64,000 nt of DNA. Source: Dactylellina haptotyla (Eukaryota; Ascomycota; Orbiliomycetes; Orbiliales; Orbiliaceae). Positions 44,329 to 57,748 of this stretch are shown here, piece after piece (positions within the stretch are counted from its first letter, which is position 1; each line of letters starts with the position of its first letter). The translations under genes were made by a program, and so were the position numbers. The stretch covers positions 1,116,001 through 1,180,000 of the forward strand of contig CM062379.1 in NCBI GenBank assembly GCA_031310005.1, given 5' to 3'. A model generated the notes under the pieces. That model had not been told where the DNA came from. It was given only the letters and a program-made list of their open reading frames with translations, and did no database searches.

Positions 44329-45786
44329 TTATACGTATGTCACCTTCATGCCCATTCCGATAGTATTTATAGTCTTCATCCACGCAAACATCAGGTATCT
44401 CCATAGCCGCGACCTAGCACTCTTCTTGGCAAGTGCCCACACTAGGGCAAATACAAAGACGGTAGCCTGCAGTGTCTTCTGCGCACCAACGGAATGATTG
44501 ACGTATTTGACGACCTGACCTGCAAAATTCGTGGTTTGCGAGAAAAGGTTCTTGGCTTGCCGTGGGGCACCGGATACCGTGGAAAGGGCATCGTCAGAGT
44601 CGTCCAAAAATCGCTTCTGAGATCGTGATCGGCGACTGGCGGGACGGTAGTCGGATGATGCGGTGCTACGAGCGGTGCTACGCTTGCGGCTTCGCATGGT
44701 GCCTGTTTGAGATTTGCTGTCACTTTTGCGGACAGCGGATCGGGAGCGGTTCTCGCTGGCGCTGGCAGATTCTCGGAGTCTTTCTTCGGCGAGTCGTTGC
44801 TCACGTTCGAGTGCTTCGGCTGCTGCTCGCTCTTCCTCGAGTCTTCGGGCCTCTTGCTCAGCTTTTTCCTTTTGTATAGCCTCGAGTGCTGTCAGGAAGC
44901 TCTGTACCAAAAAATATTATTAGTAACGGTGACATTATTCGACCATATCAAGTGTGCCAAAACGTACCTCTTTCCTGTCTGCGTCGAGATAAGGACTCAT
45001 TTGAGTGAATTCCCGGGCGTAGTCCCATTCGTCGACCCTTGGAAGAACGTGAAGAATATAGAGTTCCATCAACTTTGTTCGTTGAGCGAGTGCCTTTGGG
45101 CTATCACTGGCTGATGGAAGCTCGGCGAGGGCCGCCTCAATGTGTTTCTGGGTGATCTTGTGGTCGTTGCCGTGGGTCAAAACCAACATGACTCTGTTGT
45201 AATAGTTAGCGATCAAATTCGACTGTTTTCGAAGAGGTCCGAAGATATTAACTCACAAGGCAATCACGACGTCGGTATCGATAGGGCCTTCGCCCTTGTA
45301 TGCGTCCTCGACTTCGTCCCAGATCAGGCCGTTTCTAACTCTACCAACGATTCTCCTCCAGTCCTGGCCACCCCATATCCGTTTGCCTTCCTCCGGTGAC
45401 ATCTTGACGGCGGCATCGAATATGGCAAAGTAGAGGTTCCAGACTTTGACCCTGGTGGCCCTCTGGGTAGTCGAGCTGGCGGCATCTCGCAATCCCGGTC
45501 TCAAGACGGCCAAAGCATCGGCCATCTGACGCGTGAGAAAGAAACTGGCGGCCTCCTTGTAGCATCGCGACGCGGCCACATTGGTGGCGGACATGCCCGA
45601 GGACTTGGAGGTGTGGGAGGAAGGGAGGCTGCCGGCGCTGGAGCCCATGAAGTCGGAGTGGTAACCGGACACAGAGCCTCTCTCGGGACTGCTGCTGCTT
45701 TGATAACCATTCGTCTGAGCAGCTCGAGGACGGTGGATGTTAAGAGGACGGTCTTCGAGACCGCTGATTTCGGGTCGGTTGTCCAT
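44329..45786 (-). CDS. PEX26: Peroxisomal tail-anchored protein, fungal PEX26
   Basis: Three exons (45786-45257, 45193-44968, 44901-44329) encode 442 residues. A disordered Ser-rich N-terminus (1-75) precedes a helical domain (SRCYKEAASFFLTRQMADAL, VKVWNLYFAIFDAAVKMSPEEGKR, WDEVEDAYKGEGPIDTDVV, LAQRTKLMELYILHVLPRVD) that I recognise from fungal proteins annotated as peroxin 26. A charged coiled coil follows (KEKAEQEARRLEEERAAAEA) and an Arg/Ser-rich linker. One hydrophobic segment (TLQATVFVFALVWALAKKS) lies near the C-terminus, as in tail-anchored proteins. PEX26/Pex15 anchors the Pex1-Pex6 AAA complex at the peroxisome for recycling of the Pex5 receptor. Sequence conservation in this family is weak, so the name rests on layout plus motif memory. 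Confidence 0.75.
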
Positions 45787-46504
45787 ATTGGCGGTAGTGA
45801 CGGCCGTGTGCTATCGGCAGGACAAAGGGATGGCGTAACAGCGGAGGGTTCGAGTTCGCGCGTTGTTGGAGAGAACGAAAGCGGCGAGAGAAATTCCCGA
45901 TTATGCCGGATCTCGAAGGAAGTCACCAAATTTTCAGACTAGCGGGGGGGATATGCCAGAGAGAGATTGGAAATGTTCAAGAGCGTCGAGGGAGCGAGGT
46001 CGATTGCGGGCGAGGGGCTGGCGATGGAGGAGGAGGACTGATTGAGTGACCGATTAGTTTTGGGGGGCACTTCGTTTGTTTTGATGGCTGGCGCGCAGCA
46101 CACGCAGAAAGGACTCCTGCACACATGGCGACAACACATTCCTGCGCCGGCCAGGCCGTCAGAGCCGAGGCTGCCGCATTTGCTCTCTTCGTTCGTTTTC
46201 TGCCAATTGATTAGCCTCGGAAGGGCCCGGCCAGCTGAACGGGCGGACACCAGCCTCGCGCGGTTCAATCACAGCTGTCTACATAAGCTAGCTGCGGTTC
46301 AGACCCCGGTAGCTGTCTGCAGATAGAAACAGAGTGCTGAGTCGTGAATTCGAGTGGTTGGTGGACGCCTACACACGTATACACACTCATATGAGAAGCA
46401 TGCTATTATGTAGACTTACACCAGTATTATGTAGATCGATAATTCGTGCTGTAAACCAATTGTAAATTCGTAGATAAATATACACCGCGCCTGTTACGGT
46501 AGAT
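45787..46504. promoter_or_regulatory. PEX26 promoter and 3' flank of the AIG1-like gene
   Basis: 718 bases between two genes transcribed in the same (minus) direction. The first 250 bases are G-rich on the plus strand, as in promoters or leaders read on the minus strand. No gene supported. Confidence 0.45.
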
Positions 46505-48818
46505 TTATAGAATCCCAAAGCTCGAAAGACCTGCAAACGAACAAAACATGACAACGACGCTCAAAATCAGATAAACAGCCGAAATATCCATTTCGCCATA
46601 CAACCAAACAAGAACTGGGAAGTATATCGCAAAGGCCTTGTCCGTAGACCTCTCAGTCATCGCGTAGATTGGCGTGCACGCAAAAAACACTCCGACAACC
46701 AACCCAAGGGTCGCAAGAAAGCCCATGTGGCGGCCATTCCTGTTCACCCCAGGTCCGATCAGAGATAGGTCAAGAATGCCCACCGTGAGGATCACGCTCC
46801 CAATCGCATAAATCACTGACATGCTGAACAAATAACAGGTCAATGCTACTAAACTGAGATAAATACCAAACACCACCGGGGTTCTCTCAATAATTCCCTG
46901 CCGCGCCATTACCTCTATAATGCCCAGTAAACCGCCTACGAATATGAAGGTGAGCACGAAGCTGTCAGCCATTGGAAGCTTTCCAGTCCCAACTTGGCTT
47001 TTGCTTTCCGTTTTGGCAGCTTTGATACCCCCTTGTTTATCCAGCTTGTTCTTAAGTGCGGTGTTAGCCCGTTCCAACTGCGCGATTTGGTCCCGCAGTG
47101 TCTCCTTCTCGCCCTGCATTGCTGTGAGCTGTTTGTTGAACTCTTCCCTTTGCGACTGGCTTTCGCTTTGCAAATCTTTGATTTTCCCTTCGATCTCCTT
47201 TCTCTGGTTTTGCGAACTTGTTTCCCATTGTTTCCACAGTTTTTTCTTCTCAGCCTCAGTTGCATCCTGTAGCTGTTTGTAGTTTGTTTTCAATTCTGTG
47301 ATTTCGCCGTTCAGTGCCGCCACGTTGGTGTCGAGCTTCCCCTCCAGCACAGCCAGTCCTTCTTTAACCGCACTGCCAGCTTCGGTCTGATCGAATCTTT
47401 TACCACCGTTGACCATCTCGTCCACGATCTTGATCGTTACCGGCTTCCGGTTCAGCATCTCCCTTACAATCCGTAAGGCCGATTTCCGTGATCCATCATG
47501 TCGTAGAATCTTCGAACCACGTGTGATCATTGGCGCCCAAAATGTCGTTCTGAGCTCTTCTTCCCGTTGCACCTGAGCACCCTTGAAGAACGTCCGCCAG
47601 TGGGTCGTCGCTAAAACCACGTTTTGCAGGGAGGTATCCCCAACTAACTTTTGAAATGTTCGCAGGCTCTATAAAATTCCACAAATTCAAATATTAGCAA
47701 AATAACTCATGATGGAACAGCAAGGTAGAAGACATACCTTATGTGAAGTACCGCCCATCTTTTCTTTTGAAACATCATGAACATATATTATACCAGTGAG
47801 AGGTCTTGCAGCCGCGTATATCTGCGCGAGCTCCAACGTCAACCCTTCTAGGATTTCAAAGTCACTCATGTATGAGTCGTCGAATCCCGGAGTGTCGAGG
47901 ATGTGGAAGCCCTTATTCCCTGCTGCCGCAGAATACCAAGATACCTTCTTCGTAGCTATATTATCATTAGTCTTTATCTCTGTGCCAAAAACTGACTGAA
48001 CGACCCAACCTACTCGAATTCAAGGTATGCCCAACAACTGGCAACTGCCCGAGTTCATCCCGTCCACCTAACGCCTTTATAAAACTCGACTTCCCAGCGC
48101 CAGTCTCCCCCATTATCGCTATAATAGGACTCGAAGGTGTCACGCCGACCTTGCTACCACCAGAGAACAACCTCCATATAATAGCCAGAAAAAGCAGTGC
48201 CGCGCCTATGATCAATGCGTAATTCCCATTGCCATCCCGATACCTTGATATCGAACTTATCATTCCCTTCAACTGCCTTGCTGAGAAAGTATTCACATCG
48301 CGCCCAGACCGCCGTTTCGCTCCCGTCGCGGGGGCATTTGGAGTTTCATTTCTAGTCGGAATACTTCCAGAAGGCGAAGCGTTCTCTCTCGGGACCGCCT
48401 TCGGTGACGTCGAAGACTCAGACCGTATCCTGTTGCCATCTGTGTACACGACGGTAGAATTCTCGGAAACCCTGCCGTCAGAACTGCTGGTTTCCGTTCT
48501 TCTCAGCGGCTCTAAGGATGAAGTTTCCGCGCTGCCAGATGATAGTTTTCGCTCATGCGTACCGGGTACGGGTTTCCGTCGGATGGAGTACTTGGGCGGC
48601 GGTTCAGGTATTGCGGCGTCCGCAGCCCAGTTTTCCACTACTCCTCTATTATTGCTTGCGGCTTCATTATGTGACGAACGAAATGTTGTTCCGTAGCTCT
48701 GCGTGTCTGGAATAGACGGGTCCGCTGTATTTTCGTAATTCGATGGCCGCTGAGAGTTCGATGAGGACGCCTGAGATTCTGAACCTCTGTTGCTAAACAT
48801 ACGTTTGAATTTCGACAT
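46505..48818 (-). CDS. AIG1/GIMAP-like P-loop GTPase with coiled coil and polytopic membrane tail
   Basis: Three exons (48818-48014, 47955-47738, 47668-46505) encode 728 residues. Residues 1-190 are Ser-rich and disordered. One membrane segment (YALIIGAALLFLAIIWRLF, about 200-218) stands directly before the G domain. There G1 is IMGETGAGKSSFIKALGG (about 236-253), G3 is ILDTPGFDDS (about 287-296) and ATTHW (about 361-365) sits at the G4 position; TTHW is not a canonical TKxD or NKxD. PLTGIIYVHDVSKEKMGGT and the G4-like motif recall fungal P-loop GTPases related to AIG1. A long coiled coil follows (about 430-560: LEGKLDTNVAALNGEITELK onward), then at least five hydrophobic segments to the C-terminus. 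No known function. A perfect 12-bp hairpin lies 16 nt before the ATG. Confidence 0.82.
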
Positions 48819-48834
48819 TGTGTTCTAGGTAAAA

Positions 48835-48864
48835 ATTCCGAAGGATCAATTAATCCTTCGGAAT
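48835..48864 (-). promoter_or_regulatory. Perfect 12-bp hairpin in the leader of the AIG1-like GTPase gene
   Basis: Bases 48835-48846 and 48853-48864 are perfect inverted repeats of 12 bp around a 6-base loop. On the minus strand it ends 16 nt before the ATG at 48818. If transcribed it would form a stable stem in the 5' UTR; if not, it is a palindromic promoter element. The stem sequence is ATTCCGAAGGAT. Confidence 0.65.
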
Positions 48865-49980
48865 CTTATTCGAATTTATATGCTGCACAGTTAAGTGTGC
48901 AATAATATCACCAAAAAGTCGACACCAGTCTAAGCATAATTCAAGAAATGGCTACGGAAAGCTTCGAAAGCATAATGGTGAATTCGAATAGTCTGGATTT
49001 CGGATATAGGCACAGGAAAGAACGGGTATCGTGTGAGATAAAAATTCAAAAAGGACGGAACACTCATGCTAGATATACCATAATTCCAACCTATATATCC
49101 CCCGCCCTAGCTCCACAAAAAGGCGGTGTGCGGGGGCGCGGGATGCCGCCGCCTATTCATTGCCATCCATCACGAAAGCTATCAGCCTTTGGCGAAGAGC
49201 GGCTGATAAATGCCGCCAAGACCGCCCAGTGGATTCCAACAATTGCAACACCACACTCTTTTGCCACACGATAATCTGGCACCTCACTTGATATTTCTCA
49301 TTTTGATAAAATCGTAGTAGATTTCAGTTCTTGTGTACGCGTATGTGAAAGTATAAAAATTGTACATGCAAGCCTTGAAGAAAAAAAGAGAACTACACGA
49401 ATGCATGTGAGAAACTGGGTATTATAACCAAGAAAGACGTAAGTGAAGCCGCGTAAAGGAAAAAAGGAAACACGATTCCAATGCCTCAATTTAGCGAAAG
49501 AGCTGTTAAAAAATAAAACCATCTGAAGCAAGAGCAAAATTTAAATCTTTCACGCCAAATGAAAATGCCTTGGGAAGGAATAACAACCCCAAACTATGCG
49601 AAAACGGAAGAAAACGGAGTTTGAGGTCTAAAGCGCATTGAAAGGACGAACCGGGAAAACTGATGAATAGAATGGAAGATAACCAGAAAAGGAATGGCAA
49701 AATCAAAACACCCAAAAAAAGAACCCCAGTAAAAGGAGAGAAGAGTAAAGAGGATAACTTGTTAAAAAGGTAAAAGGATAAGTAGAAGAGAAATCGTAAA
49801 ATTGCATGTTATCGACTACGCCGGTGCGCCAAAAATAAAAAAAGAAAGAAAAGAGAAAAGGAAAACTAAGACATCCCAAAATGTTGACAGAATCTCAAAT
49901 TTCACGAACTGTCGCCCTCCAAGAGCCACTCGCAAAGGATATAAAAACGGTATAATATTTACCAGAAGCGAAGAATTCAC
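48865..49980. other. Intergenic region upstream of the AIG1-like gene, downstream of SGF73
   Basis: 1.1 kb. The stretch 49300-49880 is purine-rich on the plus strand (many A/G runs), so the SGF73 3' flank is pyrimidine-rich on its own strand. Frames found here are low-complexity consequences of that bias. No gene supported. Confidence 0.45.
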
Positions 49981-51552
<1,572 letters not shown>

Positions 51553-52811
51553 CTTAGCAGGGTGTATCTAGAACATTCAGTATTCCCGGTAGGATAGTGG
51601 TGATGATCGGACGAGTGAATTTTGTGGGGTCGCAAGTCCGTTGTTGTGTGCTCACACGAGAGCCGAGTTTCGAGGGATATACGCCTAACCCCTTACCACC
51701 CGCCAAAACAAGCGGACAAAACGGGCGGCGGAGGTTTGCAATAATGATAAAATGTAACGCGGTGGTGGGTATCACGATATCACAGGCTGGTGTCGTGACG
51801 TTTTTTCCGCTATTGGGATGTCGTGGGGGTTGATAAGGAACAGTTTATATCGGGATGACGGCAGGTGTGTGGCTGATATGGTCGAGTCCCTGTGTCGTGT
51901 CGAGGGGTACGTAGAGCCACACAAATAACCGAATATTCGGAAGATTAAGAGTCCCGCGGTCGTGATGGGAAGAAGAGCGGTAGCCTACGATGACGCGCCA
52001 AAGCGATAAAGAGAAGATGCAGATGTTTCTGATGCCGTAGCGGTTCTGATGAGGCCGTTGGCGCCGGCACGAGGATTCAGATTTATATGGGCGTTGCAGT
52101 CGCGATGGAGAGGTTGTTGGTGTGGTCGTCAGGTTGCGAAGCCCCGTTGTCCCGGATTTCCCCTTTCGGCGGTTCCACAGCGCTGGGACGAAAACACCGC
52201 AACACAAAACTGCAAGGCACTCGACTGCTTCAGGGATCCAGGTATACAAAGGTCGATGGCCGATATCGCGCGATGGCCACGGTAGGATTCCGATTTCGTT
52301 ATAGCACGTGAATTTTCAGTTGTTGGCAGGAAATGATATATTATTATTGAATATATAGCCACCCCGAATAAATGCAATACATAGTTGCAAACCGCAATGC
52401 CCTGCTCAGTAGTGCAGTCTGAATGACCGAAATCGGTCTCATGTATTTACGAGCGATTATAATTGTAAAACGGATTGTTTTTTACCATTTTTGAAAATAT
52501 GCAGTAGTAGTATTTTAATTGGTATTGACTCAGAAATCTAGTAACAACTTATACACAAGCGATAGCGTAAAATACTTTCACCAAACCAGCAGCTTTCTGC
52601 AGACTAGAAACAGTCAACAAGCCTCAATGACGCCAGTAATACATGCTAGAAAAGAAAAGAATGAAAGAAAGAATATTAACAAATATCCTGCCCTTAAAAG
52701 AACTATTTGGGCAGGATAAACCTCCTCCAAGAGAAATAATCAAGCAGCCCTATAACCAGAGATTAGAAAAGAAAACCCTCAATAATTAAAAAAAACTCAA
52801 GAAGAAAAAAA
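51553..52811. other. Intergenic region upstream of SGF73, downstream of SFC1
   Basis: 1.26 kb. The half nearest 51553 is the likely SGF73 promoter. Overlapping short frames at 51.85-52.38 kb on both strands have no domain. The half nearest 52811 is AT-rich and contains the hairpin at 52684-52718. Confidence 0.45.
52684..52718 (-). terminator. Perfect 10-bp hairpin 3' of the SFC1 gene
   Basis: TATCCTGCCC at 52684-52693 pairs with GGGCAGGATA at 52709-52718 around a 15-base loop. It lies 94 bases beyond the SFC1 stop, probably in the 3' UTR of the minus-strand transcript. A role in 3'-end formation or mRNA stability is possible but not shown. Confidence 0.45.
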
Positions 52812-54277
52812 CTACTCTGCATATTCCTTCTCAAGGTTCGACGCCCGAGCACTCTCCATCCAGGTTCGTATTCTCTCGTAAACCATAAATGTGACAGCCT
52901 ATAACACATTCTATTAGCATTTTCCACCCTCCCTCTTATTTTCGTATCCGTTTACTACGTACCTGTCCTGGAGCAACACGCATCACTCGTGGGGTGATAC
53001 CCTTGTAGAAAGCCGAGACACCTTCGTGTCTCCACATATCGCCAGCGATATGAGTGATCCTCTTCCACGCTGAGACGCCTGGCTCGGCAGGCGACTTCTG
53101 CAGACGGGTCTTGATCGTATCGATGGGCGCGTTCGAGAAGGGACCCATGGCACCGGAGACCAGACCCAAGCAGAGATGCTGCCAGGATGGGAGTTCATCC
53201 AGGCCCTGGTGTGTCAGTGCGTACTGCTTCATCTGGGTGTATGCCGTGAAGTTTGCTACGATATCACATCAAATCTTAATTCTCGATGTCCGTATATTAT
53301 TGCATCCGAAGGATTGTAGCTTACCGGCTTGGTTGGTAGCCTGTCGCAGGGCGGTCAAGGAAACACCTCTCCACAAGGCGGAGATACCTTCTTCTTTCAA
53401 GACGGTGAACGCGCAGTGTGCTGCATTTCGGTACTTTGGAACGTCTAACGGATCGGCGAGCGAGTGCTGCTGCGCTTGTAATCGAATCTTGACGACTTCC
53501 ATTGGTGTGACCACGGCCACGGCCTCGGTTGCACCAGCCATAAGACCAGCTAGTAAATTTAAAAAATCACCAATTAGCTACTAAAATCTCTTATAATTTG
53601 GAAATATAAAAAATATGGAAGTGAATACTCACAAACAAAAATCCATTGTGGTGGCGCCTTATTGTTCTCCGGGTTGGTTCCCCAGCCCTTGTAAATCTCG
53701 AAGGAAGAGAATCGAATCGCCATTTTCGGCACGATTCCCATAACCACAGCGCCGAGACCTTTGTACAGACCGAGTGGGGTTTCTCGCCTGACGATTTCCA
53801 CACCGGTTTGGATGAAACCTCTCGGTTTTACCTACATGGGATTCGTTTAGTCTTGCGCACGTGCCAAAGCCTCAAGAGATAGAGGGACCACATACACCAG
53901 GAGCTCGTCGTCTTCTGCTCAGCTGCATTCGCACCTATTGAGTAAAAGAAAGCAGTGTGAGTTCATTCTATCGTTCATAGCTATTGCGAGACGTCTTTGG
54001 TTATTTGGTTTACCTTGATGGTATCTTTTCGCCGACATCATGTTAGCTACTCCTTCACATGCGACTGGAGATTGCGTTGTTGCGACTCACCGAGAGGATG
54101 ACATGTTAGCGCTTCGCACAATCCAGCACCACCACCAGCTGTTTATTGAACGTAGAAAATCGTCAGTAAAGGTTTCCGCGGGAATTTAGATGCTCGGTGT
54201 ATTTCTCAGCTTCGCATACCAATCAAATGCACGGCCGTGGTGGCCTTTGGCCTATCGCCTTTCTGAGCTTTCGACAT
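52812..54277 (-). CDS. SFC1: Mitochondrial succinate/fumarate carrier (SFC1/ACR1 type)
   Basis: Eight exons (54277-54220, 54138-54091, 54024-54014, 53934-53896, 53831-53633, 53549-53325, 53255-52963, 52898-52812) give 319 residues, normal for SLC25 carriers. The three carrier signatures are present: HPLDTIKVRMQ, TPMEVVKIRLQ and APIDTIKTRLQ, each Px(D/E)xx(K/R). The segments QLSRRRRAPGVKPRGFIQTG and NFTAYTQMKQYALTHQG agree with the succinate-fumarate carrier subgroup. The protein exchanges cytosolic succinate for matrix fumarate, needed for growth on acetate or ethanol through the glyoxylate cycle. The third exon is a micro-exon of only 11 nt that encodes most of DTIK in the first signature. 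The substrate assignment is by family resemblance; a tricarboxylate carrier is the main alternative. Confidence 0.9.
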
Positions 54278-55383
54278 TATTGTTACGGCTTTGTTGGATA
54301 TCACGAAAAGGGCAATTGAGAAAATTAAACCGACGGGGAATATATACGACTGAAATAATAAAAAAAACCAAGACGACGACTTTTCAATAAAAGAGACGGA
54401 GAGGAGATTGGAATAAAGAAATAAGCTTCGGAAAGGGAAGAGAAGAAAAAGAGGAAGAAAAAGTATGCCTACGAGCTGAGGTTGTCATTAAGTTTACTGG
54501 ATTCAAGCTACTATTAAGCTACTTCGGCACAACCAAGCACGTGTGAAGTTCAGTTCATATTGAAACCTGCCTGCCCACCCAAGCCATTACGAAATATTCC
54601 GATACGCAAATAGCTCCAGCGGCGACACTATCGAAAATAACAAAATAAACCGGCAAAGTACCGAGGAAGGGAGCAGGCCATGCGACCACCCTCTTTTTTC
54701 TTCTCCCTCTTGGAAGAAAAGCCCTAGTCCTTGGACCCCGTGTTATAGAGGGAATAGCTTCGAGGTGTGGTCATAACCATAGCCGCTTGGTACGGTACCC
54801 AGCGAGAAAGGACGAATGGACCAGTTGCCGCTTTGCAACAAAAGGTGCTGTCTAGCCGAAGCCGGAATTGCGGAGGGGACATTTGACTGGCAACCCCATT
54901 GCAAGCATTACACCCCGGAGACAAGGGTGTGGGTGTGGCCATTCGCTGAGCTTGCGTAGGGAAAAGAGTTAAAAACACATGTGCCTGATAAGCTTATTAG
55001 CTGGGTGGTTCCAGCCCAGAATTTTATTTCTGTTCTTTTTGGGTTGGTAGCAATTTAGAATCACAGCGGCGGCATGTGAAAATTCCGATGGGTCGCTTTT
55101 TGGGTGCGTGGACGCCTGTGGTAACCGAACATCCAACGGGAGAAAATTGATGTCATATCGCCCGGCGATGGTCCGAAACCTGCCCCGCAACACAACGGAC
55201 GGGTACCTTTGGAGGGGCAGGTTTTGGAACCGGCGGATTCAATTCCCAGCTGGAAACATGACGAATGATTCATTAGGATTTTTCCTCTTCTAAATTGTTT
55301 CCCGTGAATGCAATTAATTCTCGCTTATCTTGGTAGTAATTAATACAATGTATATGTGGTTTTTCGGCTGCGGAAAAACTACC
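54278..55383. other. Intergenic region upstream of SFC1, downstream of TWF1
   Basis: 1.1 kb. Purine-rich plus strand at 54345-54460 (pyrimidine-rich leader or promoter for minus-strand SFC1). Frames at 54724-55273 on the minus strand overlap and show no domain. No gene supported. Confidence 0.45.
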
Positions 55384-56786
55384 CTACTTCCTACCAGGAG
55401 GCTTTGGTCGCCGGAAAGCTTGTTTGGTTTCCGTCTTTGGTTGAAACTCCTCCATAAGCTGCGATTCCGTGATGTCTAGCTCTCCGAACTCCAACTTCTT
55501 GTCAATCGTGATCTCGTTCTGCGCCGCGGCTAAGACTGAAGATCTACAGGACGCGTAAAGCATGCGCTCTCGAATCTTGCTGTCTGATGGGCAGGTGTAG
55601 ATGAACACTATGCAACTCCCATTAGCATATCGCTAAAGAACAGATAAATTGAAACTACAGAGGAAAGATTATCAACCTACCAATTGGAGTTTCTTTCACA
55701 CCCGCGATTTTATCTATTATAAAATATTAGCTACACTAATTTTCTTTCGGAATAAGGAGGTTACGAACGGTCAAAGGCGAAGAACGAATATCTCGGCGCA
55801 TTCTTCGGGATAACGGACGTGAGGCCATGAACGGTGGAGACCGATTCATCTGCAAGCTCGATCGTTTCCGTGGTAAGATTGATCATCTAAAACGTCAAAT
55901 CGCATTAGCGTATGCATGCGCGGGTACCATTTCCCGGGTTAATCTGATACTCACCAACTGTACCAACCCGTTTGGTGAAGACGGTAGGCGTCGAAGCGCA
56001 TCGAGAGCTTCATCGCTGACGGGGAAAGCCACGCCGCTGCTCACATGGGAAGCGCGAGCTGTCGTGCCTCTAGACGCCTCAGCTTCGGCCTCCTTGACAC
56101 CCTTCAGGGCGGCTTCCTCCTCTGTCAGGGGTGCAGCTCTACCCGTCCCGCTAATTAGCATCATTTGTACTACCTCACACAGCGATGATCCGGCTTATCT
56201 CCCCCCTGATAGAACGAGACGGGTACGTACTTGGCCACATGTGCGTCATGTTTCTTAAACCCTTCAGCCGTTACTTCGGCTTTCGTAGTGGCGAATATGG
56301 ACTCGCAGAAGCGCTCTGTGCCGAGTTCTCTGGTGAACGTATTTCGAGTGCTCGCGAACAGCATTTTATTACGCACATGGGCGGTGTCCGGAACATAAGT
56401 AATGCAAACGAACGGTGCGGGGCCGGTGTCCAGTCTTCGGAGGATAATGTACGCGGGCTCGTTGTCTTTTAGGAGACCGTCGAGCTGGGCAAGGTCTTGC
56501 TCGAAGGTACCTTGACGGGGTACTGTTGTGACGGGGACGAGGGATTCTTGGGAGATACCCGCGATTAAACCTCTGAGACTGGTAGAGCTAACCAGATTGT
56601 TGAACTGGTTCGTCAGGTCGTCCGACGCTGTGATTACGTAGAATTGGTTAAATTGTGTTCGTCGTTCTAGACCAGTCTACATCGGCGCATGTAGCTTGAA
56701 GACAAAGCTACAACTACGCTGCTGCCACCAGTACGGCAACTTGGGAGGGCTCGCAGCATACCAGATATTCCCGATTGCATCGCCAT
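55384..56786 (-). CDS. TWF1: Twinfilin (two ADF-homology domains)
   Basis: Six exons (56786-56762, 56627-56231, 56150-55955, 55886-55769, 55713-55681, 55607-55384) give 330 residues. The N-terminus MAMQSGISASDDLTNQFNNL is diagnostic of twinfilin. The first ADF-H domain covers about 4-140 (LDGLLKDNEPAYIILRRLD, RNKMLFASTRNTFTRELG). The second covers about 170-310 (FPVSDEALDALRRLPSSPNG, PRYSFFAFD, VFIYTCPSDSKIRERMLYAS), with a basic tail PKPPGRK. Twinfilin sequesters ADP-actin monomers, caps barbed ends and binds capping protein at cortical actin patches. The first exon codes for only eight residues plus one base. The fourth intron uses GTTCGT as donor, an unusual hexamer, but it is the only one that keeps the frame. 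It diverges from the L46 gene. Confidence 0.92.
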
Positions 56787-57748
56787 GATTAAGGTATCCT
56801 CGCCGGTCAGGGAAACACGAAGGGCGGTCCGTAGAATGGAATATGGTGGAAGGTGAAGCGGCACCGGAGAATTCGGGGTAGCTGGCTGGAGCTTATGCAG
56901 CTCAGGCAGCCACGCCACGGCTGCGTTACCGCAGCGGAGAACGTCGTTGGATCTGGGCGTGAGACCGCAAACACAACACAGACACACACCGCACCTCACG
57001 CTTCACTCGCGCTCGTGGCCCGTCCACGTCGCATGGCAGAGGCAGAGGGAGAGATTGATTGTCTACGGATATTTCACTACGACGGCTACTCCAGCCGGAT
57101 GAACAGACACGGTACACTCGAATATAACCCCCATTGGCCCAAGTAACAGTATGTATGCAATATTTATCTAACGCCATCTTGTGTGAGAACCCAGAGGGCC
57201 CCGGATAGACGGTGCTAGCGAATCATGCAATTAACAAAAAAAGTCTCGCTCTCAGCATCATATAATGACCAACATGAGAAGTGGAAGCGCTTCGTCCAGA
57301 ACAAATGGACTACTGTCGATATAAACTCGTCGTTATATCCTTCGGTTTGGTGATAAGGGAAGATGCATGAGGAGAGAAGGGAAGAAAAAGATCAAGCGAA
57401 CTTTTTTTTCGCACACGAAATTTTATTCTTGCGGATTTCGAAGTCACGTGCCGCGCTAGTAAACATCCAAAACTTTTTCCAAACGGACGACCTTTCCGAA
57501 AAGACCACACCGCAGGTTGAGAATTGAACGACAACATTTCGACTGGGGTGTGCAGACGGGCGCTTTGGAGGGGCTTTCGCTGATTTTGGGATATAACATG
57601 GTGGGTGGGCAGTCTGGTTATAGTTTATCAGGTCAATTGCTGATGCTCTCGTGCCAACATAGATTCTTCCTTTATAATCGTCCATACTCTCGATAACATA
57701 TTAAACATCTTGCCGTTTGCGCCTGGCAACGACCGTTATATACCTGCA
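56787..57748. promoter_or_regulatory. Divergent promoter region TWF1 / mitoribosomal L46
   Basis: 962 bases between outward-facing start codons. Frames at 56807-57177 on both strands overlap and contain no domain. A T-run and short inverted AT motifs near 57400-57435 are seen. No gene supported. Confidence 0.45.

Noticed and set aside
54724-55273. Overlapping minus-strand frames between SFC1 and TWF1
   Set aside because: Short, overlapping and without domain; likely chance.
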